Below the pieces are notes generated by a model. That model did not search any database. It was not told the DNA's origin and saw nothing but the letters and a program-made list of their open reading frames with translations. The position numbers were made by a program, and so were the translations under genes. From the NCBI RefSeq assembly GCF_900107605.1, contig NZ_FNQJ01000003.1, positions 62,001-126,000 on the forward strand: a stretch of DNA of 64,000 nt. Reading direction: 5' to 3'. Shown here piece by piece: positions 27,389-36,071 of this stretch (its first letter is position 1; the number at the start of each line of letters is the position of its first letter). Source of the DNA: Acidovorax soli. GTDB lineage: Bacteria; Pseudomonadota; Gammaproteobacteria; Burkholderiales; Burkholderiaceae_C.

Positions 27389-30007
27389 ATGCTTGCACTG
27401 CTTCGCACCTTCTCCTGGCAGGAGCTGCGCCACCACCCCTGGCGCAGCGCCGCAGCGGTGGTGGCCGTGATGCTGGGCGTGGCGCTGGCCTTTGCCGTGC
27501 ATGTGATCAACAGCTCGGCCCTCGACGAGTTCGCGCAGGCCGTGCGCGCCGTCAACGGCCAGCCCGATCTGGAGCTGCGCGCCATGCAGGGCCTGCTGCC
27601 CGAGGCACTCTATGGGGAGGTGGCCGCCCTGCCGCAGGTAGTGCAAGCCAGCCCATGGCTGGAGCTTTCCACGCTGGCCCAGGTGGATAAACCCGTCGCC
27701 GCACCCGCGCCTGCATCGGCCCGCGTGGTGCTGCGGGTGCTGGGTGCGGATGCGCTGCTGCTGCCGGCCGTGGCACCCGCGCTCATGCCCCGCGCCTTTG
27801 CTGGCAGCGAACGGCTGGCCATGCTGGCGCCGGCCACGGTGTTTCTCAACGCGGCGGCCTTGCAGGCGCTGGGCCTGGCGAGTGACGGCAGTGGCGCGGC
27901 ACCGCTGCGGCTGCAGGCCGGCGCGCAGGGATCGCACATTGTGCGCGTGGCCGGTACGGTGGCAGCGGGCGGCGCGCCCCTGGCCGTGATGGACATCGGC
28001 GCGGCGCAAGACCTGTGGGGCCAGGCGGGCCACCTGACCCGCATCGATCTGCAGCTGCAAGCGGGCACCGACCGCACAGCCTTCCGGCAGCGGCTGCAAT
28101 CTCTGCCCTGCTGGCCCGCCAACGCCATGCTGGCCGAGCCGGGTGACGCGGTGCAGCGCATCGGCAGCCTGTCGCGCGCCTACCGCGTCAACCTCACGGT
28201 GCTGGCGCTGGTGGCGCTGTTCACGGGGGCGTTTCTGGTGTTCTCGGTGCTGGCCCTCAGCGTGGCGCAGCGTGCTCCGCAGTTCGCGTTGCTGGCGGTG
28301 CTGGGTGCCACGCCGCGCCAGCGCCTGGCCCTGGTGCTGGCCGAGTCGGCCCTGCTGGGGCTGGTGGGCAGTGCCGCAGGCATCGCGCTGGGAACGGCGC
28401 TGGCGGCCACCGCCTTGCAACTGCTGGGGGGGGACCTGGGAGGCGGCTACTTTGCCGGGGTGCAGCCGGCACTGCAATGGAGCGGCCCGGCCGCGCTGCT
28501 GTATGGCGCACTGGGTGTAGCAGCCGCGCTGGTGGGTGGCTGGTGGCCCGCCCAGACGGCCCGCCACCTGCCGCCGGCCCAAACCCTCAAGGGCCTGGGC
28601 GCCGCGGCCGGCCCGGGTTCGGGCGCCACGGTCGGTGTTGTTTTGATCGCTGGAGGTGCTTTGCTGGCAAGCGCTCCACCCGTATTTGGCATTGCATTGG
28701 CCGCCTACATCGCCATTGGCTTGCTGCTGGTGGGCGGCATTGCGCTGCTGCCCTGGGGCATGAACTGGCTGCTGCAACGCCTGCGCCCATGGGTGGCCGG
28801 CCACTTGCTGCTGGTGCTGCCCCTGGAGCGCGCACGCCGCATGCGCGGCGCGGCCGCCATCGCCGTGGGGGGCGTGGTGGCCAGCCTGAGCCTGGCCGTG
28901 GCGCTGACGGTGATGGTGGCCAGCTTTCGCGGATCGGTGACCGAATGGCTCGATGCGGTGCTGCCCTCGCCACTGTATGTGCGCTCGGCCCTGAGCGCGG
29001 CGGGGGGCGAGGCGGCCCTGCTGCCGCCCGGATTCGACCAGGCCGTGGCGCTGCTGCCCGGTGTGGCCCGCGTGCAGCCCCAGCGCGCCAGCCCGCTGCA
29101 GCTGGACGCCGCACGCCCCGCCCTCATGCTGCTGAGCCGTCCGCTGGGCAGCGACCCGGCGCGCACGCTGCCCCTGGTGGGCGCGGCGCTGCCCGTGCCC
29201 CAGGGCCGGATAGGGGTTTACATCAGCGAAGCGGTGGTGGACCTGTATGGCCTGCAGCCCGGCATGGAGTGGCCCGCTCTTTCAAAGGCTTTCAGCCCTC
29301 TGGCACCGGATGGAAAAGCGCAAGCAACCATGTTTTTCATCGCAGGCGTCTGGCGCGACTATGCCCGCCAGTCGGGCGCCGTGGCCATGGACCGCGCCGA
29401 CTACCTGCGCCTGACGGGCGACGCACGTACCAACGACTTGGCACTGTGGCCGCGCGATGGCACCGACCTGGCGCAACTGCAGCAGGTGATCCGAGCGCTG
29501 GTGGCCGATTCCGGCGCAAAAACAGGTGAGGGTGCAGCAGGGCTGGAGTTTGTCTCGGCCGGCGCCCTCCGCGAGCGTTCGCTGCGCATTTTCGATCGCA
29601 GCTTCGCCGTCACCTACTGGCTGCAGGCCGTGGCCATTGGCATCGGCCTGTTCGGCGTGGCGGCCAGTTTCAGCGCGCAGGTGCTGGCGCGGCGCAAGGA
29701 GTTCGGCCTGCTGGCCCACCTGGGCCTGACCCGCCGGCAGATACTGGCCGTGGTGGCCGGCGAGGGTGCGGCGTGGACTGGCGTCGGCGCGGCCGTGGGC
29801 CTGCTGCTGGGCCTGGCCGTGGCCTTGGTGCTGGTGCATGTGGTCAACCCCCAGAGCTTTCACTGGACGATGGAGCTGCGCGTGCCGGCCGCCCGATTGC
29901 TCGCCCTGTGCGCCGCCGTGGTGGCCTCCGGCACCCTCACGGCCTGGCTGGCGGGCCGGGCGGCAGCGGGGCAGGATGCGGTGCTGGCGGTCAAGGAAGA
30001 CTGGTAG
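27389..30007 (+). CDS. FtsX-like ABC transporter permease (YbbP/AttF-G type)
   Basis: Large membrane protein of 872 aa. It has an N-terminal membrane anchor (about 18-40), a MacB-type periplasmic domain, a first FtsX block (about 265-390), a middle set of hydrophobic segments (about 425-530), a second periplasmic domain and a C-terminal FtsX block (about 735-865, RRKEFGLLAHLGLTRRQILA). The double FtsX arrangement is that of YbbP-like permeases, which pair with one ATPase. Two segments (residues about 418-431 and 630-649) are encoded by copies of the AT-rich repeat. It is followed by the attH-like gene. Confidence 0.9.
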   Translation: MLALLRTFSWQELRHHPWRSAAAVVAVMLGVALAFAVHVINSSALDEFAQAVRAVNGQPDLELRAMQGLLPEALYGEVAALPQVVQASPWLELSTLAQVDKPVAAPAPASARVVLRVLGADALLLPAVAPALMPRAFAGSERLAMLAPATVFLNAAALQALGLASDGSGAAPLRLQAGAQGSHIVRVAGTVAAGGAPLAVMDIGAAQDLWGQAGHLTRIDLQLQAGTDRTAFRQRLQSLPCWPANAMLAEPGDAVQRIGSLSRAYRVNLTVLALVALFTGAFLVFSVLALSVAQRAPQFALLAVLGATPRQRLALVLAESALLGLVGSAAGIALGTALAATALQLLGGDLGGGYFAGVQPALQWSGPAALLYGALGVAAALVGGWWPAQTARHLPPAQTLKGLGAAAGPGSGATVGVVLIAGGALLASAPPVFGIALAAYIAIGLLLVGGIALLPWGMNWLLQRLRPWVAGHLLLVLPLERARRMRGAAAIAVGGVVASLSLAVALTVMVASFRGSVTEWLDAVLPSPLYVRSALSAAGGEAALLPPGFDQAVALLPGVARVQPQRASPLQLDAARPALMLLSRPLGSDPARTLPLVGAALPVPQGRIGVYISEAVVDLYGLQPGMEWPALSKAFSPLAPDGKAQATMFFIAGVWRDYARQSGAVAMDRADYLRLTGDARTNDLALWPRDGTDLAQLQQVIRALVADSGAKTGEGAAGLEFVSAGALRERSLRIFDRSFAVTYWLQAVAIGIGLFGVAASFSAQVLARRKEFGLLAHLGLTRRQILAVVAGEGAAWTGVGAAVGLLLGLAVALVLVHVVNPQSFHWTMELRVPAARLLALCAAVVASGTLTAWLAGRAAAGQDAVLAVKEDW
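28641..28678 (+). repeat. Dispersed AT-rich repeat inside the permease gene (copy C)
   Basis: TTTTGATCGCTGGAGG followed by TGCTGGCAAGCGCT matches the 5' half and dyad of the element. It is in frame and codes for the membrane segment LIAGGALLASAP. Confidence 0.5.
29278..29333 (-). repeat. Dispersed AT-rich repeat inside the permease gene (copy I)
   Basis: On the minus strand GGTTGCTTGCGCTTTTCCAT is followed by GCCAGAGGGCT and AAAGCCTTTGAAAG, in the same motif order as the mutL copy. It codes for SKAFSPLAPDGKAQATMFF in the second periplasmic domain. Confidence 0.45.
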
Positions 30008-30049
30008 CCGCAGCGCGGGGATGCCGCGTATGCAGCGCAGGCGTTGGGA

Positions 30050-30055
30050 CACAAT
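30050..30055 (+). promoter_or_regulatory. Candidate -10 box before the small ORF upstream of attH
   Basis: CACAAT ends 7 bases before the ATG at 30063. If used, transcription starts on or beside that ATG. Confidence 0.35.
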
Positions 30056-30062
30056 CCACGCC

Positions 30063-30170
30063 ATGCCTGCGCAAGACTGGGCTATCGAAGCCACCGGGAG
30101 AACCCGCACCGCCGCCCACCAGCGCCTGGATGCCCCGCTGCCCAGAAACACCCATCGCACTTGCCCATGA
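30063..30170 (+). CDS. Possible 35-aa leader ORF coupled to attH
   Basis: Open frame of 35 codons starting at an ATG directly downstream of a -10-like box. Its TGA overlaps the ATG of the attH-like gene (ATGA). The product (MPAQDWAIEATGRTRTAA and on) has no recognisable domain, signal or membrane segment. The arrangement suggests translational coupling: attH itself has no ribosome site before 30167. It may equally be chance in GC-rich DNA. Confidence 0.35.
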   Translation: MPAQDWAIEATGRTRTAAHQRLDAPLPRNTHRTCP

Positions 30171-31339
30171 CGTTCACCGCACTGCCCTTCCACACAGCCC
30201 TGTACACGCGCCGCCAATGGCTGGCGCTGACCCTGGCTGGGGGCGCGTCAAGCACACGGGCGCTGCCCGCGCGTGCCCTGCAGTTTCCCCGCGACCATGG
30301 CAGCCACCCGGACCTGCACACCGAATGGTGGTACCTCACGGGCCATGCGCAGGCCGCAGGCCGGCTGTGGGGCTTTCAGGTGACGTTCTTTCGCTCCCGC
30401 GTGGATGCCACGCAGGGCCTGAATTCAGCCTTTGCGGCCAAGCAGCTGCTGTTCGCCCACGCGGCGCTGACCGATGTGCAAGGCCAGCGCCTGCACCACG
30501 ACCAGCGCATTGCCCGTACCGGTTTTGGTGTGGCGCAGGCCAGCGAGGCCGACACGGCCGTCAGGCTGCGCGACTGGTCGCTGGCGCGAACCGCCCTGCC
30601 CGCCAGCGCCCCGCGTGCAACCCAGGAGAGCGGCGCCGGGCCAGGCCCGGCCCCCACCGGCAGCCGTTATGCCGCGCAGGTCGAGGGCGACGGCTTTGGT
30701 CTGGACCTGCAATGCGATAGCACGCAGCCACCGCTGCTGCAGGGCCAGCAAGGCCTGTCGCGCAAAGGCCCCGAGGCCAGCCAGGCCAGCTATTACTACA
30801 GCCAGCCGCAGCTGGCGGTGAGCGGCGCCATCGTGCTGAACGGGCGGCGCATGGCCATTGAAAACAGCACCACCGACAGTGCCACCCACCGCGCCTGGCT
30901 GGACCATGAATGGAGCGACGCCCTGATGCACCCCGACGCCGTGGGCTGGGACTGGATCGGCATGAACCTCTTCGATGGCAGTGCGCTCACCGCGTTTCGC
31001 CTGCGGCGCGCCGATGGTTCGGCACTGTGGTCGGGCGGCTCGCTGCGCCCGGCCGGGCAGCCCACCCAGGTGTTTGCCGACAACAGCGTGGCCTTTGTCG
31101 CGCAACGCCACTGGAACAGCCCGCACAGCGTCGCCCGCTACCCGGTGCAGTGGCGGGTCGATACCCCTGCCGGCCCGCTGAGCGTGCGGGCGCTGCTGGA
31201 CAACCAGGAACTCGACAGCAGCGGCTCCACCGGCGCGGTTTACTGGGAAGGCCTGTCCGAGTTGCGCAATGGGGCGGGCGCGGTGATCGGCCGGGGCTAT
31301 CTGGAGATGACGGGATACAAAAAGCCGCTGCGCCTGTGA
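30167..31339 (+). CDS. AttH-like exported protein (lipocalin-like/CrtC-type domain)
   Basis: Protein of 390 aa beginning with a twin-arginine-type signal ([14 protein letters not shown]). The mature part shows HTEWWYLTGHAQAAGRLWG, FQVTFFRS, WLDHEWSDALM and WDWIGMNLFDGSALTAFRLR, the pattern of the COG5621/AttH family, which has two lipocalin-like barrels and includes carotenoid hydratase CrtC relatives. In Agrobacterium attH lies in an operon with an ABC ATPase and FtsX permeases; the same set is present here (26135-31339). A role in handling a lipid-like molecule in the periplasm is inference. The stop codon lies in the loop of a terminator hairpin. Confidence 0.85.
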   Translation: MTFTALPFHTALYTRRQWLALTLAGGASSTRALPARALQFPRDHGSHPDLHTEWWYLTGHAQAAGRLWGFQVTFFRSRVDATQGLNSAFAAKQLLFAHAALTDVQGQRLHHDQRIARTGFGVAQASEADTAVRLRDWSLARTALPASAPRATQESGAGPGPAPTGSRYAAQVEGDGFGLDLQCDSTQPPLLQGQQGLSRKGPEASQASYYYSQPQLAVSGAIVLNGRRMAIENSTTDSATHRAWLDHEWSDALMHPDAVGWDWIGMNLFDGSALTAFRLRRADGSALWSGGSLRPAGQPTQVFADNSVAFVAQRHWNSPHSVARYPVQWRVDTPAGPLSVRALLDNQELDSSGSTGAVYWEGLSELRNGAGAVIGRGYLEMTGYKKPLRL

Positions 31340-31356
31340 CGCAGCGGCTTTCACAA
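31321..31356. terminator. Bidirectional terminator spanning the attH stop codon
   Basis: Perfect 12-bp stem (AAAGCCGCTGCG at 31321-31332, its complement at 31340-31351) with a 7-nt loop that contains the attH TGA. A run of five T follows on the minus strand, which fits termination of the liv operon; on the plus strand only three T follow. Confidence 0.85.
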
Positions 31357-31384
31357 TGCCCACCCGAAAAGAGCTACGGGAGAC

Positions 31385-32380
31385 TCAGCCCTTGCTGCCG
31401 GCCTTGCGGCGGCCCAGCCAGGCAATGATTTCACCCATGATGCCGCGGCGGAACGACAGCACGCAGATCACAAAAATCAGGCCCGTCACCATGGTGACCG
31501 ATTCACCCAGGGTGTTGAACCACTCCACGCTGGTCAGCGTGGCCAGGAAATGGCCGATTTCGCCCAGCTTGTTCTCCAGCAACACCACCACCGCCGAGCC
31601 CACCAGCGGCCCCGACAGGGTGCCCAGGCCACCGACCAGCGTCATCAGCACGACGTGGCCCGATGCCGTCCAGTGCACATCGCTCAGTGTGGCAAAGCCC
31701 AGCACCAGGGTCTTGAGCGAGCCGGCCAGCCCGGACAGCGCGGCCGACAGCACAAACGCCAGCAGCTTGAAGCGGTTGGTGTCATAGCCCAGCGAAATGG
31801 CGCGTGGCTCGTTCTCCTTGATCGCCTTGAGCACCTGGCCATAGGGTGAATGCACCGTGCGCACGATCAGCAGGAATGCCGCCACCACCACCACCAGCAC
31901 CACGTAGTACATGGTCATGTCGTTCTGCAGATCGATCAGGCCAAACAGCTTGCCGCGCGGCACGCCCTGCAGGCCATCCTCACCACCGGTGAAGGGCATC
32001 TGCAGGCAGATGAAGAACAGCATCTGCGCGAGCGCCAGCGTGATCATCGTGGAATAGATGCCTGCGCGGCGGATGGCGAAGAAGCCAACGATCAGGCCCA
32101 GCAGCGCACCGCTGGCCGTGCCCAGCAGCAGGCCGACTTCGGGGGTAAAGCCCCACACTTTCATGGACTGGCCTGCCACATAGGCCGAGCCCCCCAGAAA
32201 GGCAGCATGGCCGAAGGACAGCATGCCGGTGTAGCCGAGCAGCAGGTTGAAGGCCGAGGCAAACAGCGCAAAGCACATCAGCTTCATCACGAAAACCGGG
32301 TAGGCGCCGAGCAACGGCGCCGCCAGCAGGCCGACAAACAACAGGCCGTAGCCGACAGCGGAAAGATTCTTGGAATTCAT
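31385..32380 (-). CDS. livM: Branched-chain amino acid ABC transporter permease LivM
   Basis: Inner-membrane permease of 331 aa with 8-10 hydrophobic segments. The N-terminal GYGLLFVGLLAAPLLGAYP and the conserved core LLLGYTGMLSFGHAAFLGGSAY, and the cytoplasmic coupling loop IKENEPRAISLGYDTNRFK, are characteristic of LivM. It pairs with LivH. It is the last gene of the liv unit, 12 bases after livH, and ends at the bidirectional terminator. Substrate could be leucine-type amino acids or amides/aromatic acids, because HAAT transporters are diverse. Confidence 0.93.
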   Translation of the reverse strand: MNSKNLSAVGYGLLFVGLLAAPLLGAYPVFVMKLMCFALFASAFNLLLGYTGMLSFGHAAFLGGSAYVAGQSMKVWGFTPEVGLLLGTASGALLGLIVGFFAIRRAGIYSTMITLALAQMLFFICLQMPFTGGEDGLQGVPRGKLFGLIDLQNDMTMYYVVLVVVVAAFLLIVRTVHSPYGQVLKAIKENEPRAISLGYDTNRFKLLAFVLSAALSGLAGSLKTLVLGFATLSDVHWTASGHVVLMTLVGGLGTLSGPLVGSAVVVLLENKLGEIGHFLATLTSVEWFNTLGESVTMVTGLIFVICVLSFRRGIMGEIIAWLGRRKAGSKG

Positions 32381-32392
32381 GTGTGCAGCCCC

Positions 32393-33277
32393 TTATTTTT
32401 CTTTGCCGAACAGGCCGGCGGGGCGAATCAGGAGAACGATGACCATGATGACGAACACCACGGTCGAGGATGCTTCGGGATAGAACACCTTGGTGAATCC
32501 CTCGACGATGCCAAGACCCAGGCCGGTGAGGATGGAGCCCATGATGGAGCCCATGCCACCGATCACCACCACGGCGAACACCACGATGATGAGGTTCTGC
32601 CCCATCAGTGGCGACACCTGGTACACCGGCGCGGCCAGCACACCGGCAAAGGCGGCCAGCGCGGCACCAAAGGCATAGGTCAGCGTGATCATCAAGGGCA
32701 CGTTCACGCCGAACGCTTCCACCAGGCGCGGGTTTTCTGTGCCCGCACGCAGGTAGGCGCCCAGCTTGGTCTTCTCGATCACGTACCAGGTGGCAATGCA
32801 CACCGTAATCGATGCCACCACCACCCAGGCACGGTAGTTGGGCATGATCATGAAGCCCAGGTTGGTGGCGCCTTCGAGCAACTCGGGCGTGTCGTAACCC
32901 AGGCCCGAGACGCCATAGATCGAGCGAAAGACACCCTCGATCAGCAGCGTCAGGCCCAGTGTGAGCAGCAGGCCATACAGATGGTCCAGCTTGTAGATCC
33001 AGCGCAGCAGCAGCCGCTCGATCACCACCCCGAACACCCCCACCACCAGCGGCGCCAGCACCAGCATCAACCAGTAGTTGATGCCAAAGTAGTTCATGGC
33101 CATCCAGGTAATCACAGCCCCCAGCATGAACAGCGCACCGTGCGCAAAGTTGATGACGTTGAGCAGGCCGAAAATCACGGCCAACCCGAGGCTGAGGATT
33201 GCGTAAAACGAACCATTGACCAGCCCCAAAAGGAGCTGGCTCAAGAGGCCCGGCAATGAGACACCAAAAATTTCCAT
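32393..33277 (-). CDS. livH: Branched-chain amino acid ABC transporter permease LivH
   Basis: Permease of 294 aa. LLGLVNGSFYAILSLGLAVI and FGLLNVINFAHGALFMLGA are the usual N-terminal segments, RAGTENPRLVEAFGVN the coupling loop and GGMGSIMGSILTGLGLGIVEG the conserved later part. It lies 37 bases after the receptor gene livK and just before livM. Confidence 0.94.
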   Translation of the reverse strand: MEIFGVSLPGLLSQLLLGLVNGSFYAILSLGLAVIFGLLNVINFAHGALFMLGAVITWMAMNYFGINYWLMLVLAPLVVGVFGVVIERLLLRWIYKLDHLYGLLLTLGLTLLIEGVFRSIYGVSGLGYDTPELLEGATNLGFMIMPNYRAWVVVASITVCIATWYVIEKTKLGAYLRAGTENPRLVEAFGVNVPLMITLTYAFGAALAAFAGVLAAPVYQVSPLMGQNLIIVVFAVVVIGGMGSIMGSILTGLGLGIVEGFTKVFYPEASSTVVFVIMVIVLLIRPAGLFGKEK

Positions 33278-33314
33278 GGCAGGCGGCAGGTGGGAAGAGG
33301 TTCAGGTTAGCGGG

Positions 33315-34514
33315 TTATTTCCAGAGCGCGCACTTGCTGTCGGCCTTGGTGGTGAACACCTGGTCACCCGGGATTTTCTTGATGATGTTCAGGTAGTCCC
33401 AGGGCTTCTTGGAGTCGGCCAGGGCCTTCACCTGCACCAGGTACATCTCATGGACCATGCGGCCGTCAGGGCGAATCACACCGCCCTTGGCGTAGAAGTC
33501 GTTGATGGGCGTCTTCTTCATGTATTCCATGACCTTGTCGGCGTCCGTGCTCTTGACCGCTGCCACCGCCTTCAGGTAGGTGGTGGTGGCAGAGTAGTCA
33601 GCAGCCTGAACGTCGGTAGGCATGCGCTTCATCTTGGCAAAGTAGCGGTCAGCAAACTTGCGCGACTCGTCGTCCTTGTCCCAGTACCAGCTCGTGGTGT
33701 GCAGCAGGCCTTCGGTGTTCTTCAGACCCAGGCTGTGGATATCGCTCAGGAAAACCAGCAGGCCGGCCGTCTTCATGCTCTTGTTGATACCGAATTCCTT
33801 GGCGGCCTTGATGGAATTGATGGTGTCACCACCCGCGTTGGCCAGCCCCAGGATCTGGGCCTTGGAGTTTTGCGCCTGGAGCAGGAACGAAGAGAAGTCG
33901 GAGGCATTCAGGGGATGGCGCACTGCACCTGCGACCGTGCCGCCCTTGGCCTTGACCACGGCCGTGGTGTCGTTTTCCAGCGAATGGCCGAACGCATAGT
34001 CGGCCGTCAGAAAGAACCAGCTCTTGCCGCCGCTGTCCACCACCGCACCGCCTGTGCCCTTGGCCAGAGCCACGGTGTCGTAGGCGTAGTGCACGGTGTA
34101 GGGAGTGCATTGCTCGTTGGTCAATGCAGAGCTGCCAGCGCCGTTGTTGAAGTAGACGCGCTTTTTCTCCTGCGCCACCTTGGCAGTCGCCAGGGCGGTG
34201 CCGGAGTTGGTGCCGCCGAAGACCATGGTGACACCTTGCGTGTCAATCCATTCACGGGCTTTCGAAGCGGCAATGTCGGCCTTGTTCTGGTGGTCGGCCG
34301 TGAGCAGCTCGATGGGCTGCCCCAGCACCTTGCCACCGAAGTCATCGATGGCCATCTGGATGGCGGTTGCGCCGCCCTTGCCTTCCACGTCCGAATACAG
34401 GCTGGACATGTCGGTGATGAAACCGATCTTGACTTTCTCCTGCGCATGGACGGCCGAAGTGGCCAAGCCGGCTGCGCCCAGCATCAGTGCCAATGCTTTG
34501 AGTTTGCTTTTCAT
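33315..34514 (-). CDS. livK: Branched-chain amino acid ABC transporter substrate-binding protein
   Basis: Periplasmic receptor of 399 aa with signal peptide KALALMLGAAGLATSAVHA. The type I periplasmic-binding fold is shown by KVKIGFITDMSSLYSDVEGK, IELLTADHQNKADIAASKAR, VFGGTNSGTALATAKVA and FLTADYAFGHSLENDT. This variant belongs to the group with SSLYSDxxG, often annotated for branched-chain amino acids or amides; exact ligand unknown. A strong AGGAGA ribosome site stands before the ATG, which fits the high receptor level needed. It sits between the ATPase genes and the permease genes. Confidence 0.92.
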   Translation of the reverse strand: MKSKLKALALMLGAAGLATSAVHAQEKVKIGFITDMSSLYSDVEGKGGATAIQMAIDDFGGKVLGQPIELLTADHQNKADIAASKAREWIDTQGVTMVFGGTNSGTALATAKVAQEKKRVYFNNGAGSSALTNEQCTPYTVHYAYDTVALAKGTGGAVVDSGGKSWFFLTADYAFGHSLENDTTAVVKAKGGTVAGAVRHPLNASDFSSFLLQAQNSKAQILGLANAGGDTINSIKAAKEFGINKSMKTAGLLVFLSDIHSLGLKNTEGLLHTTSWYWDKDDESRKFADRYFAKMKRMPTDVQAADYSATTTYLKAVAAVKSTDADKVMEYMKKTPINDFYAKGGVIRPDGRMVHEMYLVQVKALADSKKPWDYLNIIKKIPGDQVFTTKADSKCALWK

Positions 34515-34573
34515 GGATGTCTCCTGTTGTGGTGAGAGGGATTGCGAAAAACGGGACGTAGCGGCCTGGCCGC

Positions 34574-35299
34574 TCAGACACCGAGAAGGTCGTTGAGCAC
34601 CGGCATTTTTTCTTCCAGCTCGCTGGCACCGAATTTCTCGACGATGCGGCCGTGCTCCATGACATAGAAGCGGTCGGCCAGTGGCGCGGCAAAGCGGAAA
34701 TTCTGCTCGACCATGACCACGGTGTAGCCGCGCTCGCGCAGCGTGATGATCATGCGGGCCAGCGCCTGCACGATGACGGGGGCCAGGCCTTCGGAGATTT
34801 CGTCCAGCAGCAGCAGCTTGGCACCGGTGCGCAAAATGCGTGCTACCGCCAGCATCTGCTGCTCACCGCCCGACAGGCGGGTGCCCTGGCTGTTGCGGCG
34901 TTCGGCCAGGTTGGGAAACATGGCGTAAATTTCATCGATCGACATGCCCGGCGTCCCCGTCTTGAGGACGGGCGGCAGCAGCAGGTTTTCTTCGCACGAC
35001 AGGCTGGAGAAAATGCCCCGCTCTTCGGGGCAATAGCCCACACCCAGATGCGCGATGCGGTGCGTTGACATGTGGATGGTCTCCACACCATTGATCTTCA
35101 CGGAGCCCTTGCGCGCCCCGGTGAGGCCCATGACGGCCCGCATGGTGGTGGTGCGCCCGGCGCCATTGCGCCCGAGCAAGGTCACCACTTCGCCGGGCTG
35201 CACCACGATGTCCACGCCGTGCAGCACATGCGACTCGCCGTACCAGGCTTCGAGGTTGCGGATTTCGAGCGCGGGGGTATTGGAGGCAGTGGTCGCCAT
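34574..35299 (-). CDS. livF: Branched-chain amino acid ABC transporter ATPase LivF
   Basis: Cytoplasmic ATPase of 241 aa. Walker A is unusual, LLGRNGAGRTTTMRAVMG, with Arg where Lys is canonical (GxxGxGKT); this is common in the LivF branch of some proteobacteria or could affect activity. Signature is RLSGGEQQMLAVARIL, Walker B LLLLDEISEGLAP and the switch region VVMVEQN. The ATG is one base after the livG stop, so translation is coupled. Confidence 0.92.
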   Translation of the reverse strand: MATTASNTPALEIRNLEAWYGESHVLHGVDIVVQPGEVVTLLGRNGAGRTTTMRAVMGLTGARKGSVKINGVETIHMSTHRIAHLGVGYCPEERGIFSSLSCEENLLLPPVLKTGTPGMSIDEIYAMFPNLAERRNSQGTRLSGGEQQMLAVARILRTGAKLLLLDEISEGLAPVIVQALARMIITLRERGYTVVMVEQNFRFAAPLADRFYVMEHGRIVEKFGASELEEKMPVLNDLLGV

Positions 35300-35300
35300 T

Positions 35301-36071
35301 TCAGTGGGCTCCCTGCAGTTGGCCGTCGGTCGTGCCCATGTAGGCTTCCATCACTTGGGGGTTGTTCGATACTTCGGCGTAAGGCCCCTCGGCCAGCACG
35401 GCGCCACGCTGCAGCACCGTGATGCAGTCGGCAATGGTGGACACCACCTTCATGTTGTGCTCCACCATCAGGATGGTCCGGCCAGCCGACACTTTCTTGA
35501 TGAGCTGCGTCACACGGTCCACATCCTCATGGCCCATGCCCTGCGTGGGCTCGTCGAGCAGCATGAGCTCGGGCTCCATGGCCAGCGTGGTGGCGATTTC
35601 CAGGGCGCGCTTGCGGCCATAGGGCAGATTCACCGTGAGCTCATCGGCCAGGTCTTCCAGCCCCACTTCGGTAAGGAGTTCCATGGCGCGGGCATCGAGC
35701 TGGCGCAGGCTGCGCTCGCTGCGCCAGAAGTGAAAGGCCGTGCCCAACTTGCGCTGCAGCCCGATGCGCACGTTTTCCAGCAGCGTCAGGTGCGGGAACA
35801 CCGCCGAGATCTGGAACGAACGGATCACGCCACGGCGTGCGATCTCTGCGGGCTTTTCACGGGTGATGTCCTGACCGTTGAACCGGATCAGACCCGAGGT
35901 CGGCTCCAGAAATTTGGTCAGCAAGTTGAAGCAGGTGGTCTTGCCGGCACCATTGGGCCCGATCAGGGCGTGGATGGAGCCGCGGCGCACCGACAAGGTC
36001 ACATTGCTGACCGCGGTGAAGCCCTTGAACTCTTTGGTCAGGCTTTGGGTTTCAAGAATGACGTCGCTCAT
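35301..36071 (-). CDS. livG: Branched-chain amino acid ABC transporter ATPase LivG
   Basis: ATPase of 256 aa with normal Walker A LIGPNGAGKTTCFNLLT, signature region NLPYGRKRALEIATTLA (LivG-type variant of the ABC signature), Walker B LMLLDEPTQGMGHEDV and MVEHNM. Start 36071 (MSDVILETQSLT) fits the family; the open frame further upstream is not conserved in look. First gene of the liv unit in the order livG-livF-livK-livH-livM. Divergent from the ABCB exporter with 256 bases between. Confidence 0.93.
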   Translation of the reverse strand: MSDVILETQSLTKEFKGFTAVSNVTLSVRRGSIHALIGPNGAGKTTCFNLLTKFLEPTSGLIRFNGQDITREKPAEIARRGVIRSFQISAVFPHLTLLENVRIGLQRKLGTAFHFWRSERSLRQLDARAMELLTEVGLEDLADELTVNLPYGRKRALEIATTLAMEPELMLLDEPTQGMGHEDVDRVTQLIKKVSAGRTILMVEHNMKVVSTIADCITVLQRGAVLAEGPYAEVSNNPQVMEAYMGTTDGQLQGAH

